A stretch of DNA of 64,000 nucleotides from Hypericum androsaemum (Eukaryota > Streptophyta > Magnoliopsida > Malpighiales > Hypericaceae). Of the stretch, positions 22,897-34,810 are shown piece after piece. The DNA is taken from positions 19,462,092-19,526,091 of the forward strand of contig OZ023190.1 of NCBI GenBank assembly GCA_963995505.1. The letters are read 5' to 3'. The position numbers and the translations under genes are program-made. Below the pieces are notes generated by a model, which ran no database searches, was not told where the DNA came from, and worked only from the letters and a program-made list of their open reading frames with translations. Positions within the stretch are counted from its first letter, which is position 1; each line of letters starts with the position of its first letter.

Positions 22897-24771
22897 CCTC
22901 AAGAACAATTTAGGAGTCCAGTTAGTCAGAGCCATCAGGGAGAGACTTCGATTCTTCGAGGAAAGGAGCCGATGGAGCAAAGTGAAGGTGGTCCTGCTCG
23001 TGTATATGCTCTCACCAGGAAAGATGCTATGGCGTCTAATAATGTGGTTTCAGGTATACTCCCTATAGGCTTGTCTAATGCTCGAGTCTTGTTTGATTCA
23101 GGGTCGACACATTCGTTTTTGTCACCCCAGTTTGCTAGATCCTCTGATAGTCTACTTGTGTCATTGAGGGAGCCGTTAGATGTTTGCACTCCTTCAGGTC
23201 ATATCATTCATGTGCATTTAGTTCTTACATCGTGTGTGATAGTTGTGGATGGTCATGAGATGTTGACTGACCTACATGTGTTAGACATGGATGATTTTGA
23301 TGTGATTTTGGGGATGGACTGGTTATCGTGCTATCATGCTACGGTGGATTGCTTTAATAAGATTGTGAAGTTCAAGCCTGAGGGTGAACCAGAATTTATG
23401 TTTCGGGGTGATGGGATGTTGACTCCACCAAGGCTTATTTCATGTTTGAAGGCTTCGAGATTGTTACAGAGGGGTTGTGTAAGTTACCTTGCTATTGTTA
23501 AAGAGGCTAATATGGAAAAGGTAACTGTTGATGATATTCCCGTTGTGGAAGAATTTTCTGATGTTTTTCCAGATGAGTTACCGGGTTTACCACCAGAGAG
23601 AGAGATTGAGTTTTGTATTGAGTTGATGCCAGGAACAGAGCCAATTTCGATACCACCATATCGTATGGCACCTGCTGAGTTAAAAGAGTTGAAGATTCAG
23701 TTGCAGGATTTGTTGGATAAGGAATATATTCGGCCTAGTGTTTCACCATGGGGTGCTCCTGTGTTGTTTGTTCGGAAGAAGGATGGAAGTTTGAGACTCT
23801 GCGTTGATTATCGCCAACTCAATAAGGTAACGATCTGCAACCAGTATCCTCTTCAACGTATCGATGATTTGTTTGATCAGTTGCGAGATGCCAAGTGGTT
23901 TTCAAAGATTGACTTAAGGTCGGGGTACCATCAGTTGAGGATTCAAAAGGAAGATGTGACCAAGACAGCTTTCAGAACTCGGTATAGGCATTATGAATTC
24001 TTGGTTATGCCATTTGGTCTTACGAATGCTCCTGCTTTCTTTATGGGCTTGATGAATCGGGTGTTTAAACCATTCCTGGATCAGTTTGTAGTGGTCTTTA
24101 TTGATGACATATTGATTTATTCACGGACTGAGGAAGAACATGAGAGACATCTTCGCTTGGTTTTGAAGACGTTGTTGGATAATGAGTTGTATGCCAAACT
24201 TTCCAAGTGTGAATTTTGGTTACAGAGTGTGGCATTCCTAGGACATATTATTTCTAAGGATGGAGTGTCAGTTGATCCAAAGAAGATAGAAGCTGTGGTG
24301 AGTTGGCCAACTCCTACCAATGTTACAGAGGTACGAAGTTTTCTTGGTTTGGCTGGATATTACAGACGTTTTATAAAAGGCTTTTCCACTTTGGCCGTTC
24401 CATTGACACGATTGACTCAAAAGAATGTGAAGTACGAATGGACAGAAGATTGTGAGAGAAGTTTTCAGGAGTTGAAATACTTGTTGACTAATGCTCCGAT
24501 TTTGGCTTTACCATCTGCAACTGGAAAGTATTCGGTGTATTGTGATGCTTCTAGGATTGGCTTGGGATGTGTATTGATGCAGGAAAGGAATGTGATTGTG
24601 TATGCCTCTAGACAACTGAAGAAACATGAGCATAATTATCCAGTACATGACTTGGAAATGGGTGCAGTTGTGTTTGCGCTAAAAATTTGGAGACATTACC
24701 TATATGGTGAGAAGTTTGACATATTTACTGACCACAAGAGTTTGAAGTACATTTTGATCAGAGGGATCTGA
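22897..24771 (+). pseudogene. Gypsy protease, reverse transcriptase and RNase H, truncated by frameshift
   Basis: Continues in the gag frame after the TGA; the first Met is at 22972. It shows the aspartic protease ([12 protein letters not shown]), RT motifs ([45 protein letters not shown]) and the RNase H start ([26 protein letters not shown]). The frame then breaks near 24750 at a short T-run and ends at a TGA at 24769-24771. The RT residues look intact; the lesions are at both ends of the segment. Confidence 0.9.
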
Positions 24772-24773
24772 AT

Positions 24774-26450
24774 ATGAGGCAGAGGAGATGGATGGAATTT
24801 TTGAAGGATTACGATTGTACTATTAACTATCATCCAGGTAAAGCTAACGTTGTGGCCGATGCTTTGAGTCGGAAGTCAGCGGGTAGTTTGGCACATATGT
24901 CAGTGACGCGAAGGCCTTTGATTTCAAGTATACATGAGATAGTCGACCAAGGGTTAGAGTTGACAACAGTGCTTGATGGAAATCAGCCTATGATGTTAGG
25001 TGAGTTACATCTGCAACCAACTATACGTGGTCGGGTTGTAGAACTTCAGAGAGATGATCCTGAGTTGATGAAGATGATTGAAAGAGTTGAAGAAGGTAAA
25101 TTGCCTAAATTCCATCTCAGTTCAAATGGTGTTTTATACTACGGTACTCGGTTGGTCGTACCTGATGTAAGAGACATAAGGAAAGACATAATGGCTCAGG
25201 CACACAAGACTGTTTATAGCATGCATCCAGGTTCTACCAAAATATACCATGATATAAAGATTCATTATTGGTGGAATGGTATGAAGAAGGACATTGGGGA
25301 TTTCGTTGCTAGATGTTTAACGTGTCAACAGGTGAAGGCTGAGCACCAAAGACCTTCGGGTTTGTTGCAACCGCTGGATATTCCAGAATGGAAATGGGAA
25401 TGAATTACGATAGATTTATTAGTAGGCCTTCCGACTTCACCACGAGGATTTGATTCAGTTTGGGTTATCGTGGATAGATTGATAAAGTCAGCACACTTCC
25501 TACCGATCAAGAGTACATATGATGCTACTAAGTTTGCTCAGTTGTTCATTGATCATATTGTTCGATTTCACGGAGTTCCTGTCTCGATAGTCTCCGATCG
25601 AGGGACACATTTCACGTCTCGGTTTTGGAAGAAATTTCAAGATGCCATGGGTACTCGTTTGGATTTGAGCACAGCTTTTCATCCTCAGACAGATGGACAG
25701 TCCGAGCGGACAATACAAATTCTCGAGGATATGATGCGATCGTGTGTGATTGATTTTGGAGGTAGTTGGGAACTTTATTTGCCTTTGATGGAATTCTCAT
25801 ACAATAATAATTATCAGAGTAGTATTCAGATGGCACCGTATGAAGTATTGTATGGCAGGAAGTGCAGATCACTGGTATATTGGGATGATGTTGGTGAGAA
25901 ACAGAATGTGAATCTTGAATTCTTGGATGATACGATTGAGAAGATCAAAGTGATTCGAAAGAGGCTAATGACAGCTCAGAGTAGACAGAAGTCGTACACG
26001 GATAAAAGGAGAAAGGACATTGAATTTGAAAAGGGTTCAAGAGTATTTCTCAAAGTATCTCCGATGAAGGGTGTTATGAGATTTGGAAAGAAGGATAAAC
26101 TAAGTCCAAGATATGTGGGACCATTCGAGATTTTAGAGCAGGTTGGTCAAGTGGCTTATCGGTTGGCATTACCACCTACGTTCTCACATATACATCCAGT
26201 ATTCCATGTCTCCATGCTGAGGAGATATTTACATAACTCCTCACATGTGTTAGATCAGCCAAATGTGGAGTTTCGTGATGATCTCACCTACGATGAGCAG
26301 CCACTACAGATTATGGATAGGCAAGTGAGAAAACAAAGGACTAAGGAGTTACCGTTCGTGAAATTATTGTGGCAAAATCATTCTCCATCAGAAGCCACAT
26401 GGGAGTTAGAGGATGATATACGAGGAAGATTTCCGCACCTATTTGAATAA
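24774..26450 (+). pseudogene. Gypsy RNase H end, integrase and chromo-like tail, with one internal stop
   Basis: Reads MRQRRWMEFLKDYD then ADALSRK, the end of RNase H. The integrase HHCC zinc finger follows (HPGSTKIYHDIK ... CLTCQQVK). A TGA at 25401-25403 replaces a tryptophan codon within a W-E-W-type motif. The same frame then continues with the DDE core (VSIVSDRGTHFTS, HPQTDGQSERTIQ), the GPF/Y-like region (RYVGPFEILEQVGQVAYRLALP) and a chromodomain-like end. The stop makes it a pseudogene as it stands. Confidence 0.9.
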
Positions 26451-26510
26451 CCAAGTAAGTTCTTCGTTTGATAACTTAGTTACAAGTAAATTCGGGGACC
26501 GAATTTTTAT

Positions 26511-26522
26511 AAGGGGGGAGAA
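26511..26522 (+). other. Gypsy polypurine tract
   Basis: AAGGGGGGAGAA sits immediately before the 3' LTR, the normal place for plus-strand priming. Confidence 0.75.
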
Positions 26523-26523
26523 T

Positions 26524-28874
26524 TGTGACATTCGGAAAAAATGGTTGGTCGGAATGCATCGCATCGAGTTGGTTACATGAGATGTGTGATTTGAAGTGTT
26601 CAATGATATCAATTGGTGTCCTTATGATCCCATTTCAACCACAACAATCCTTAGTGAATTTATTTCCTTGAGAAGCTACTTGGACAGATTTGGACAGATT
26701 GACCTTTGCTTAGTAAATTGGGCAGAACATTCTCAATATTGCTTCAAATGGTACAAATGAACTTGATCCAGAAACTAGAAACATAGAGGAACAAATAAGT
26801 TGACTATCAAATTGGATAAAAACCAGAGGAAGGCCGCCATATTTGAGCTGCTTGTTTGTGAATGAATCTGATTGGACCCCAGTTTCTTTGTTTGCTTCTT
26901 AGAATTAAAGGAAGAGGTGAGTTGGTTGCTATTGGACCTCACCCACCTCTTCATATATCTCAGAGGCTTTTATGAAGAGGCAGAACACTTATCTCCTTGG
27001 TCATAAAACGAAAATTTAAGAGAAAGAAGAGAGAAGGCTGAAAGAGAAAGAAACAAGTTGCTCAATAAAGAATCAAGAGGTAAGCCTATTTTCGTTAAGA
27101 TTTAGACTTTAAACCTTTGAAGAGAGTTGTAGAGGACTTCAACACCTTTCTTTTGGTATATCATATGTGGAATTTGGATCAGGGACTCGACGGGAAATTC
27201 GTTTTGAATCAGACTGTCATTGAAGAAGCACACAGCTGAGGTTGTTGAGGAATACGTGATCGGTCAGCATACTTAGGCTTTGAATTGGGACATGAAAGTT
27301 TGACAGCTTATAGAGGACTCTAAAGCTTTCTAACCGTATATCATATGCCTTGTTTGGATGAAGAAATCTTGTTCAAGACTTGGTTGAAGTTCGGACTTGT
27401 CTGCTGTGTTCAGATTGAAGTGGGTCAAGAATAGAGACTTGGTAAGTGGTTTGTTTGGAAATTTCAGTGAATATGTGGATTCTGAGATATCAAGGACATA
27501 CAGGGAAAGTCATATAAAGTGTTATTTGAAGTGGTTATGATCTGAGATTGAGTTATATGTGATAATTGTTGAAGATAAAGTGGTTGAGCTTCTCTTGTGT
27601 TTGGTTTGTGTTGTGATTGCCAAAACAGATTGTTGGATGACATTTATGACCATGAGTAGGCTCTAAACAGATTATACATGTGTGGTATATTTGTCAAGAA
27701 AGTAAGGATTGAAAGAGATTGAGATATTTGGACATGTTTGATGCTCGTTTAGACGATGTGTTGTGATTATATCGTTATCCATTGTTCTGAAGCGTTGGCA
27801 GCGATTTGGTTTAGGAATTCGGAGGTTAACCTCGTTATTGTGATTTGGGATTGTGAACAGAACATCCGCAAGGAGTGGGGGTGAAGGAGAATCATTTCAA
27901 AAGCTTTGAGTGAAAGGCATTGGATTCAGAAATCAGTGTGATTGGTGGATCTTCGTTGTGTAAGCGGATAGACCATGATATGTTGGTTGTGTTTGTTATA
28001 TGCATGTTTCAGATCTTGATTGATGTGCATCTCATGCATATGTTGTTGGTTATGAGATGAGATTGTGCATATGTGATACGTTTGGCATATGTGTGAGGCA
28101 TATGATTCTGGACCGTTGGGTCATATGTTTATTAAGATATGTGTTTGTGAGAGAGATGAACAGGTTTTCCAGTACTAACCAGGGATGTTAGTCTATGAGC
28201 TCATAGTTTGGGGATATCACTAGTTTACGTATGTAAGCTAGCTTTGTGTTTGTGTGGACTGAGATTTGTTTGGCCATTTGGATATCCCTTGGCAGTCAAA
28301 GGAAGGGGCTTTTCAAAACCTGTCCATGGCTCTATGTGTCTGTGTGTTTATATTTATGTTTTCGGTAATTTGTGCATCATATGGTCATCATGCATTTCGA
28401 GTTCAGTTACGTCGAACATGGTTGAGTTCTGTGGCACGTATATCTCAGACATAACTAATATGTTATGTTCTATCTTCTTACTAAGTGTTCCCAAACACTT
28501 ACCCCCCCTACTAATCTATCTCAGGTTCTGAGGTGCCATAGTAGCGTTGATTCTGGAGTCTGTATTTCGAGCCCATCTTATTCGTTCGAGGGCTGCACTT
28601 TGAGGACTCCAGACTTATGCTTCCTTGTACATCTGTATAGATGCTCCGTAGTGGTTAGATCCTGGTTTATGTCTGATTTTGGATTTGTCATTTGGAGATG
28701 GATTGTTCAGATTTTCGTTGATGGTTGTGTACCATCTTTGCATGTGTTGTATCTTTCTCAGGTTTGTTTAATGTGAGTATTGATGAATTTGTGTGAGGCT
28801 TGCTAGATTGCACATTTGCAGATGTTTGTCGTGGAGTCTAGCGCCGGTCACCGACCTGAGAGCGGGTCGTGACA
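26524..28874 (+). repeat. Gypsy 3' LTR
   Basis: 2351 bp, near-identical to the 5' LTR, ending GGTCGTGACA against the target duplication TCGTT. Confidence 0.92.
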
Positions 28875-29775
28875 TCGTTAATCAAGAAGAAGACACATTA
28901 CGAACCCCACCAAGATCCTTATCGCCAACCATTTTCAACCTCAACCTAACGTCATCATCGCCCCACTCACCCAGTCCCAGTCGCCTCTAGATCTAACATC
29001 GAACCCAGACCCTGAGCCTGACCCCACAGAATTCGAGACCTGATACGAAGCCTGCGGTTGCGGGAGGAGGAAGAGGAAAATTAGGAGGAGTTTATCTTCT
29101 CTAACGCATTTGGTATCTAGTCTCCGCCGATGATGTGTTCGAGGACGGATAGATCCAGCTAGTTTTTCCTTTGTTTAACCGGAAGCTCCTGCTCTCGGGG
29201 GAGGAGGACGGCCTCCGATGTCGAAGAGGAGGAGGATAAGGCGGTTGAGGGGCCGAACTGCGAGTGGGATGGGAAGCGGTGGTGAGGGAGGCATCCGGAT
29301 GAAAGAAGAGCAACTCGACAGGGTTCTCGAAGCTCTTGAAGCTTTTATAGATGACGATGAAGAGCAACAACGACCCCTAGGGGCATTTTAGTCATTTCTG
29401 GTGAGGAGTTCGTCAGAAAAATTGCCGATTCTGGCTACAGGGACCTGAATGTATAATAGTAGCCAAATTACAGGGGCTCAGCAATTAGTAGAAAAACTAC
29501 ATGGTCCTCATAGTCTATTTGACTATACCCTGGGGTCCTCTCAGTAATTATCTCAAAAATAAACCCACCGACGGCCACTTGTCCTTCGATTGACTGAACC
29601 ATCATCATCCAACAGCGGAAAGTTGTAGATCGTCGTTTTACGGTACGGGATCCTATTTTCGTTATAGGTAAAGCTTCCATATTTCGTTCGGCTTGTACAT
29701 TTCCTAAGAGGGTGGGAGATATAACTTGTACAAACCTGCCTCTGAATCTTTGGTTTGATTAGAGTTGCAGAAAGA

Positions 29776-31567
29776 ATGGCAACGAAGAAGAGCGTGGGGG
29801 TCCTGGATGTGAAAGGGAAGAGGGTGTTTGTTAGGGTTGATCTCAACGTCCCCCTCGACGACAACTTGAACATCACTGATGATACCAGGATCAGTGCAGC
29901 CGTCCCCACCATCAACTACTTGATGAGCAACGGCTCCAAAGTCGTCCTCTGCTCCCACTTGGTATAAAGATGGGATCTTTTGTGTTATTTGTTAAGAAAG
30001 ATGTCACCCTTTTGTGCCCATTGATGGATCTCCATCCCCCACTGTTGATTGATTCATACTATATTAGTAACTTTGATCTTTTCTGAAGCTCCAGCTGTGT
30101 CCCTAACCGGGTACTTCGATTCATTCTCATTTTCAGGGATGCCCCAAGGGTGTCACACCCAAGTACAGCCTGAAGCCTCTGGTGCCCAGGTTGTCCGAAC
30201 TTCTAGGAGTCGAGGTCCCTGCCGATCCCACCATCCCTCTACTATTTGTTATCGAATACGAGGCACTCACATTTATCTTGTTCCTTCCTGTCCTGTGTTA
30301 TAGGTCAAGATGGCCGATGACTGCATCGGTGATGAAGTCGAGAAGTTGGCTTCTGGGCTACCAGAAGGCGGTGTTTTGCTTCTTGAGAATGTGAGGTTCC
30401 ACAAGGAGGAGGAGAAGAACGAGCCACAATTTGCCAAAAAGCTAGCTTCCCTTGCTGATGTGTATGTCAACGACGCCTTTGGTACTGCTCATAGGGCTCA
30501 TGCTTCAACGGAGGGGGTGGCTAAACATGTTAAACCTGCCGTTGCTAGTTTCCTTATGCAGAAGGTGTGTTAATTTGCATGGATTTTCATTATCATAATT
30601 AAATTTTCTGATATTTTTTTTAGTTCATCTGTTGCTTCGCCTGGTGATTTGACCTGCTACTGTACTTGCAGGAACTTGATTATCTTGTTGGAGCTGTTGC
30701 AAATCCCAAGAAGCCATTTTCTGCAATTGTTGGTGGTTCCAAGGTATCATCCAAGATTGGTGTGATTGAGTCCCTCTTGGAGAAGGTCGACCTCCTCTTG
30801 CTTGGCGGAGGAATGATCTTTACTTTCTACAAAGCCCAAGGGCTTGCGGTTGGATCCTCCCTGGTGGAGGAGGATAAACTTGATCTTGCCATCTCCCTCA
30901 TCAACAAGGCAAAGACCAAGGGCGTGTCTCTACTGCTGCCTACCGATGTGGTCGTGGCTGACAAATTTGCTGCTGATGCCAATAGCAAGGTTTGCTAGCC
31001 TACTTCTTCACTGCTTGCATTTGTTGTATATTTGGTTCCCGAAGGCAGTCCCTAGGAAAATGTTGCTATTCTTTGCACTCAAGTTGGTTTCAATGCTTGT
31101 GTGCAGGTGGTACCGGCATCTCAGATACCTGACGGGTGGATGGGATTGGATATTGGACCTGATGCTATCAATACCTTCAATGAGGCTCTGGATACAACTA
31201 AAACTGTCATCTGGAATGGTCCTATGGGTGTCTTCGAGTTTGACAAGTTTGCTGCTGGAACTGAGGTAATCAGGATAGTCTAACCTGGTGACGTCCATCA
31301 AATCTTTACCAACTTAAGCTGGGATATTGATTATATAAACTGAAACATGATTCTTTGTTGCAGTCGATTGCAAGGAAGCTAGCGGACCTGAGCGGAAAGG
31401 GCGTGACAACGATCATTGGAGGAGGTGACTCGGTTGCTGCTGTGGAGAAGGTGGGACTTGCGGAGAAGATGAGCCACATCTCAACTGGTGGGGTGCCAGC
31501 TTGGAGCTTCTGGAGGGGAAGCAGCTTCCCGGAGTTCTTGCTCTTGACGAAGCGTGAGCCAGAGTAA
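29776..31567 (+). CDS. PGK: Cytosolic-type phosphoglycerate kinase with damaged active-site motifs
   Basis: Six exons (29776-29961, 30137-30214, 30304-30564, 30672-30989, 31107-31265 and 31364-31567) share every intron position with the plastid PGK, and exons 2-5 have identical lengths. There is no transit peptide ([21 protein letters not shown]), so the product would be the glycolytic cytosolic enzyme. Two things are wrong. In exon 2 the HLGRPKG motif reads GCPKG: residue 64, the substrate-binding Arg (Arg65 of yeast PGK), is Cys. In exon 6 a G-run at 31490-31493 is one base short compared with the plastid copy, so the conserved [11 protein letters not shown] end is replaced by [13 protein letters not shown] and unrelated residues until the TAA. 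The product would be 401 aa, but its ATP-site C-terminus is lost. The N-terminus is also a few residues shorter than in typical members. Possible pseudogene, or an assembly error at the homopolymer. Confidence 0.88.
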
Positions 31568-31960
31568 TCCTGCCTGGCTTTAACAACCAGACAGAGTGAA
31601 CCAAATGATTAAAAGTTTTTTGTTTTTGTTTGGGAGAGGTAGCTAGTAGAGAGAGACACTCGTCAATAAAATGTTTGCACCTTAGGAGTGGGACTCATCC
31701 CTATTCAATGGATGTTTTAAGTTTTGGAGGACGGTACTAAACGGTTCAACTATTTGGATGTCTCGTTTGGAATGTTGACGAGTTCAGTCTCAGCTACTAG
31801 TTTTAACATCCTGCGCGGTTAGATAGACTAATCATAATTTGAGTCAGATTTGCAAAAAATTTCTAATAAATTTTTGACATATTTGCATCTTCATGTTTGA
31901 ATTTCAAAACATCGTATTAACTAAAGAATAATAATGAACGTTAGCTGCAACTACACAATT
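31568..31960. other. Cytosolic-type PGK 3' flank
   Basis: Probable 3' UTR (AATAAAA at about 31664-31670 fits a poly(A) signal) and AT-rich spacer. No gene was seen. Confidence 0.45.
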
Positions 31961-31977
31961 GATGAGATGCCGAGTTT

Positions 31978-32100
31978 TTTTTTTTTGGTGAGATTTAAAT
32001 TATTTTCACAATTTCGGATCTTAGACGGTCATGGGATTCGATCCTCCCACCTCATGCTTAAGGACTGACACCGTATTCATCAGACCATACATGAGTTGGT
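31978..32100 (-). mobile_element. tRNA-derived SINE with 17-bp target duplication
   Basis: A 123-bp insertion flanked by identical copies of GATGAGATGCCGAGTTT (31961-31977 and 32101-32117). On the minus strand it ends in a poly(A) tail, seen as the T-run after 31977, and carries a box-B-like GGATCGAATCC. These are the marks of a tRNA-derived SINE moved by LINE machinery. A box A is not clear. Confidence 0.85.
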
Positions 32101-32117
32101 GATGAGATGCCGAGTTT

Positions 32118-33000
32118 GGAGCAACCCCACTGAAGCTCTTCCGTGAACAAACCCCAATCCTTGGGTTTCAAGGCCCACATAAACCCAGGCCCTCTTCTGT
32201 GTGTGTTCTGAGAAATACCAATCAGTATATGTATGTATAGAATCTTCTATTCTATTTTGGTTGATACATTCTCGTCAATTCCATATTTGGCAATTCATTT
32301 ATGACCACCTATGTTTTTATATGGAAAGTCAATTCCTGCAAGTTGAATCCTAAAATTAACCAACCAAATATGATTTTTCATCTTTCTAAGACATTTATTT
32401 CTTCCCAAACAACTTAAAATGTACAAGAAGAAATTTAAAAAATTATAAATGGAAATTAAAAATAAGTCTATGATCAAACCATCGATCTAAAGGCAAGCCA
32501 ACAAATTATGTGCAATAAATTACATCCTCTCACTTATTCAATTACCTTTGATTAATTAGCAAGTATAACCATGCGTTCTCCTAATAAATAACGAATCATG
32601 CTCATAGTTTTTATCACCCCCATAACTCTAATTCAGCAGACAACCTACAGACAATTCCTTCTCCTAGTTTTCTTAGCAACCCAATTCATTGTAGATCCCT
32701 TGATTTTGTTCACCACTTTTTCCTCTCCAAAAGTACGTGCATGTGTTACCATTTTTTTTTATTGAGTTACAATCTTAATCATACAAGTTTCAGTTCATAG
32801 ATTCGTCTTAGAAAGATTCGAACTCTTAATCTTGTCAGGATTTGGAAAGGATTCATAACTCTATCCACAACATAGAAGGTAGTTTAGGATTTGGAAAGGA
32901 TTCATAACTCTATCCACAACATAAAAGGTAGTTTAAAATACGTTATCACAGTTATTAAAATTCATTATGATCGTTATTAATGTTATTATGTACATAGTTT
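32118..33000. other. AT-rich intergenic DNA
   Basis: No gene. Around 32751-32840 a T-run followed by AGATTCGAACTC looks like a second, decayed minus-strand SINE. A 49-bp tandem duplication lies at 32837-32934. Confidence 0.4.
32837..32934 (+). repeat. 49-bp tandem duplication
   Basis: The unit beginning AGGATTTGGAAAGGATTCAT occurs at 32837-32885 and 32886-32934 with one visible mismatch. Confidence 0.85.
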
Positions 33001-33002
33001 AG

Positions 33003-33425
33003 TTATAGATTTGTGTTAATAAGAACCCAAATCTTTGCCACCCTCAACTTCTCCATCCATAGGAGGAGCCCCAGTAGTCTCCGGAGAAGGTGGAACCTCG
33101 AGCGCGCCAGGATAGCAAATCCAGACGCGACCGGAACCTCACGGGCGAAGCTACCGAGCCAGAACCTCATGGTCGGAGGGGCTGCGGGGCTCTCCTTGAC
33201 CCTTGACCAGGGGTGGGGCCAGGTGGCCTCGTCCGTGTCTGTAACGGTAGACCTGGATGGCTCTTCGGAGAGTACGCTGTCCGATTGAGCGAGAACATCG
33301 TGACTCAACCAATACGGACACCCGGAGATCGTCATCCTCCGCGTATATCGAGTAAGATTGGCTGATGCCTCGCTCCGTGAAACTGCTGCATCACCGATGC
33401 CGGCTGTAAATAACACACCAACCAT
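33003..33425. other. GC-rich island with overlapping open frames, unrecognised
   Basis: About 400 bases are much richer in G+C than the flanks and are open on both strands: plus 33013-33288 (91 codons) and minus 33003-33425 (140 codons). Neither product shows a motif I know. The composition suggests a coding or captured-gene fragment rather than a repeat. A decayed exon is as likely as a small gene. Confidence 0.25.
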
Positions 33426-33885
33426 GTAATTGATTTTTCCAATTTTAATGATTAAATAATACGATGTATAATGTATATATGTGTCTGATCAATACTTTGC
33501 CCAAGTGATTTTATGTTGTTGTAGTTATTAAAATTCAATAAATTTTGACGTAAATATAAAAAAGTTAAGGTGTTGACAAACTACGATTTAATAAATAATA
33601 TGCCACATCCATTTATTATATATCATGTTAACGCAATGCATGCTTGTGCATTTTTTTTTTATAAATATATTTCTGACCTTCCTCATTTTTTTGGTAAATC
33701 ACTGATCTGAACTTGTAAGGCAATATCTGAATTGCCTTGCATCCTGACTGCCATCATCTCCTTCTTATTCACTTCTTCCCCTATTGTTTGATTGGCTCTA
33801 GCTTTATTTCTTTACCCATTTTCTATAATTATATTTTTTGTTGTTGACGATTTTGATGTAGTGTTTGGGTTCTATTTATAGTAGG
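33426..33885. other. AT-rich intergenic DNA, nothing recognised
   Basis: No frame, repeat end or RNA gene could be supported. Confidence 0.4.
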
Positions 33886-34810
33886 CTTTCACCCTGATAT
33901 AAAAGGAAAGCCAATGCAACAATTAATAGCCTAGATATTGGTTTCCTTTTATTGGCAATAAACGCTTGACCCTAATTTTTCTTCTAAAACAAAATTTGAG
34001 TGTCATGACACAAATATGGAAGTCAGACAAATGGTCAGAATTGTATTTGGCAACTAATTTAATAGCATTTACAACTTTAAGTCAGGATATTAAAGAAATA
34101 TATTTCAACAATGAATGGCCTAGATATTTGTTTCCTTGTATGGATTTTTCCCATTTATGGCAGTAACTGCTTGACCCATGTTTCTTCTAAAACAAATTTT
34201 CAGGGTCATGACGCAAATATGGAAGTCAAACAAATGGCCACGATTGTATTTGGCAACTAATTTAATAGGAATAGCATCTACCAATTTAAGTCAGGATATT
34301 AAAGTAATAGATTTCTGACTAAAACGTGAAAAAGGTTTTGAACCTTCTAGATGTCCAACAAGTGTTAAGCGAGCTCAGATGTAAATGAAAAATTATATTT
34401 TTAGTATTATGTGATATGATTTTTCGACACTTCAATACATCGTGATAATACATCGTGATTTAAAATATATTAATTAAGTCCATTTTTAAAAAAATTTGAC
34501 AGTGAAAAAACTTGGATAGCCATTTTACATTATATTTAAGATTGATATTTCAAACATCGGTTACTCATTGCACGCTGGATACCCCACCTTCCGAAAAGGA
34601 AAATCAATGCAAAAATTGTTGGTGTAGAGATTGGGTTCCTTATATTATTTTTCCCATTTATGACAATAAATGTTTTGACCTTAATTTTTTTCTAAATTTT
34701 TTTTGAAGTGTCATGACACAAATTTGGAAGTGAGATAAATGCTTGACATTAATAGCATTTACCATAAACTCAGGATATTAAATTAATAGATCTCTGACCA
34801 AAATTGTGAA
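33886..34810 (+). repeat. Three diverged tandem copies of a 200-400-bp unit
   Basis: Blocks around 33890-34105, 34107-34320 and 34565-34800 share TTTCCTT..TTATGGCA/TTGGCAATAA, GTCATGACACAAATATGGAAGT, ATTTGGCAACTAATTTAATAG and CAGGATATTAAA. Copies 2 and 3 also share a tail with TTTTGAACCTTCTAGA. No coding content. Local duplication of an old repeat is the simplest reading. Confidence 0.7.

Larger units (their letters stand above)
19241..28874 (+). mobile_element. Ty3/gypsy chromovirus-like LTR retrotransposon (Tekay/Del type)
   Basis: LTRs of about 2.35 kb (19241-21593 and 26524-28874) begin TGTGACATTCGG and end GGTCGTGACA. The flanks TCGTC and TCGTT form a near-perfect 5-bp target duplication inside the MULE. 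The internal order is gag, protease, RT, RNase H, integrase, plus a C-terminal chromo-like segment (VKLLWQNHSPSEATWELEDD). I counted roughly 50 differences between the LTRs, about 2%, so the insertion is fairly recent. The coding region has two premature stops and one frameshift, so this copy cannot move by itself. Confidence 0.95.
18905..29554. mobile_element. Mutator-like element carrying a gypsy insertion, 9-bp target duplication
   Basis: The left end GAGATAATTACATATAGGATCC and the right end, read inverted as GAGATAATTACTGAGAGGACC, begin terminal repeats of about 190 bp. Shared blocks include CCCAGGGTATAGTCAAATAGACT and CTACTATTATACATTC. The flanking 9-mers AAAAATAAA (18896-18904 and 29555-29563) are identical. 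Removing the gypsy element leaves about 1.0 kb of non-autonomous MULE with no transposase. The right end is only about 220 bases from the start codon of the cytosolic-type PGK. Confidence 0.88.
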
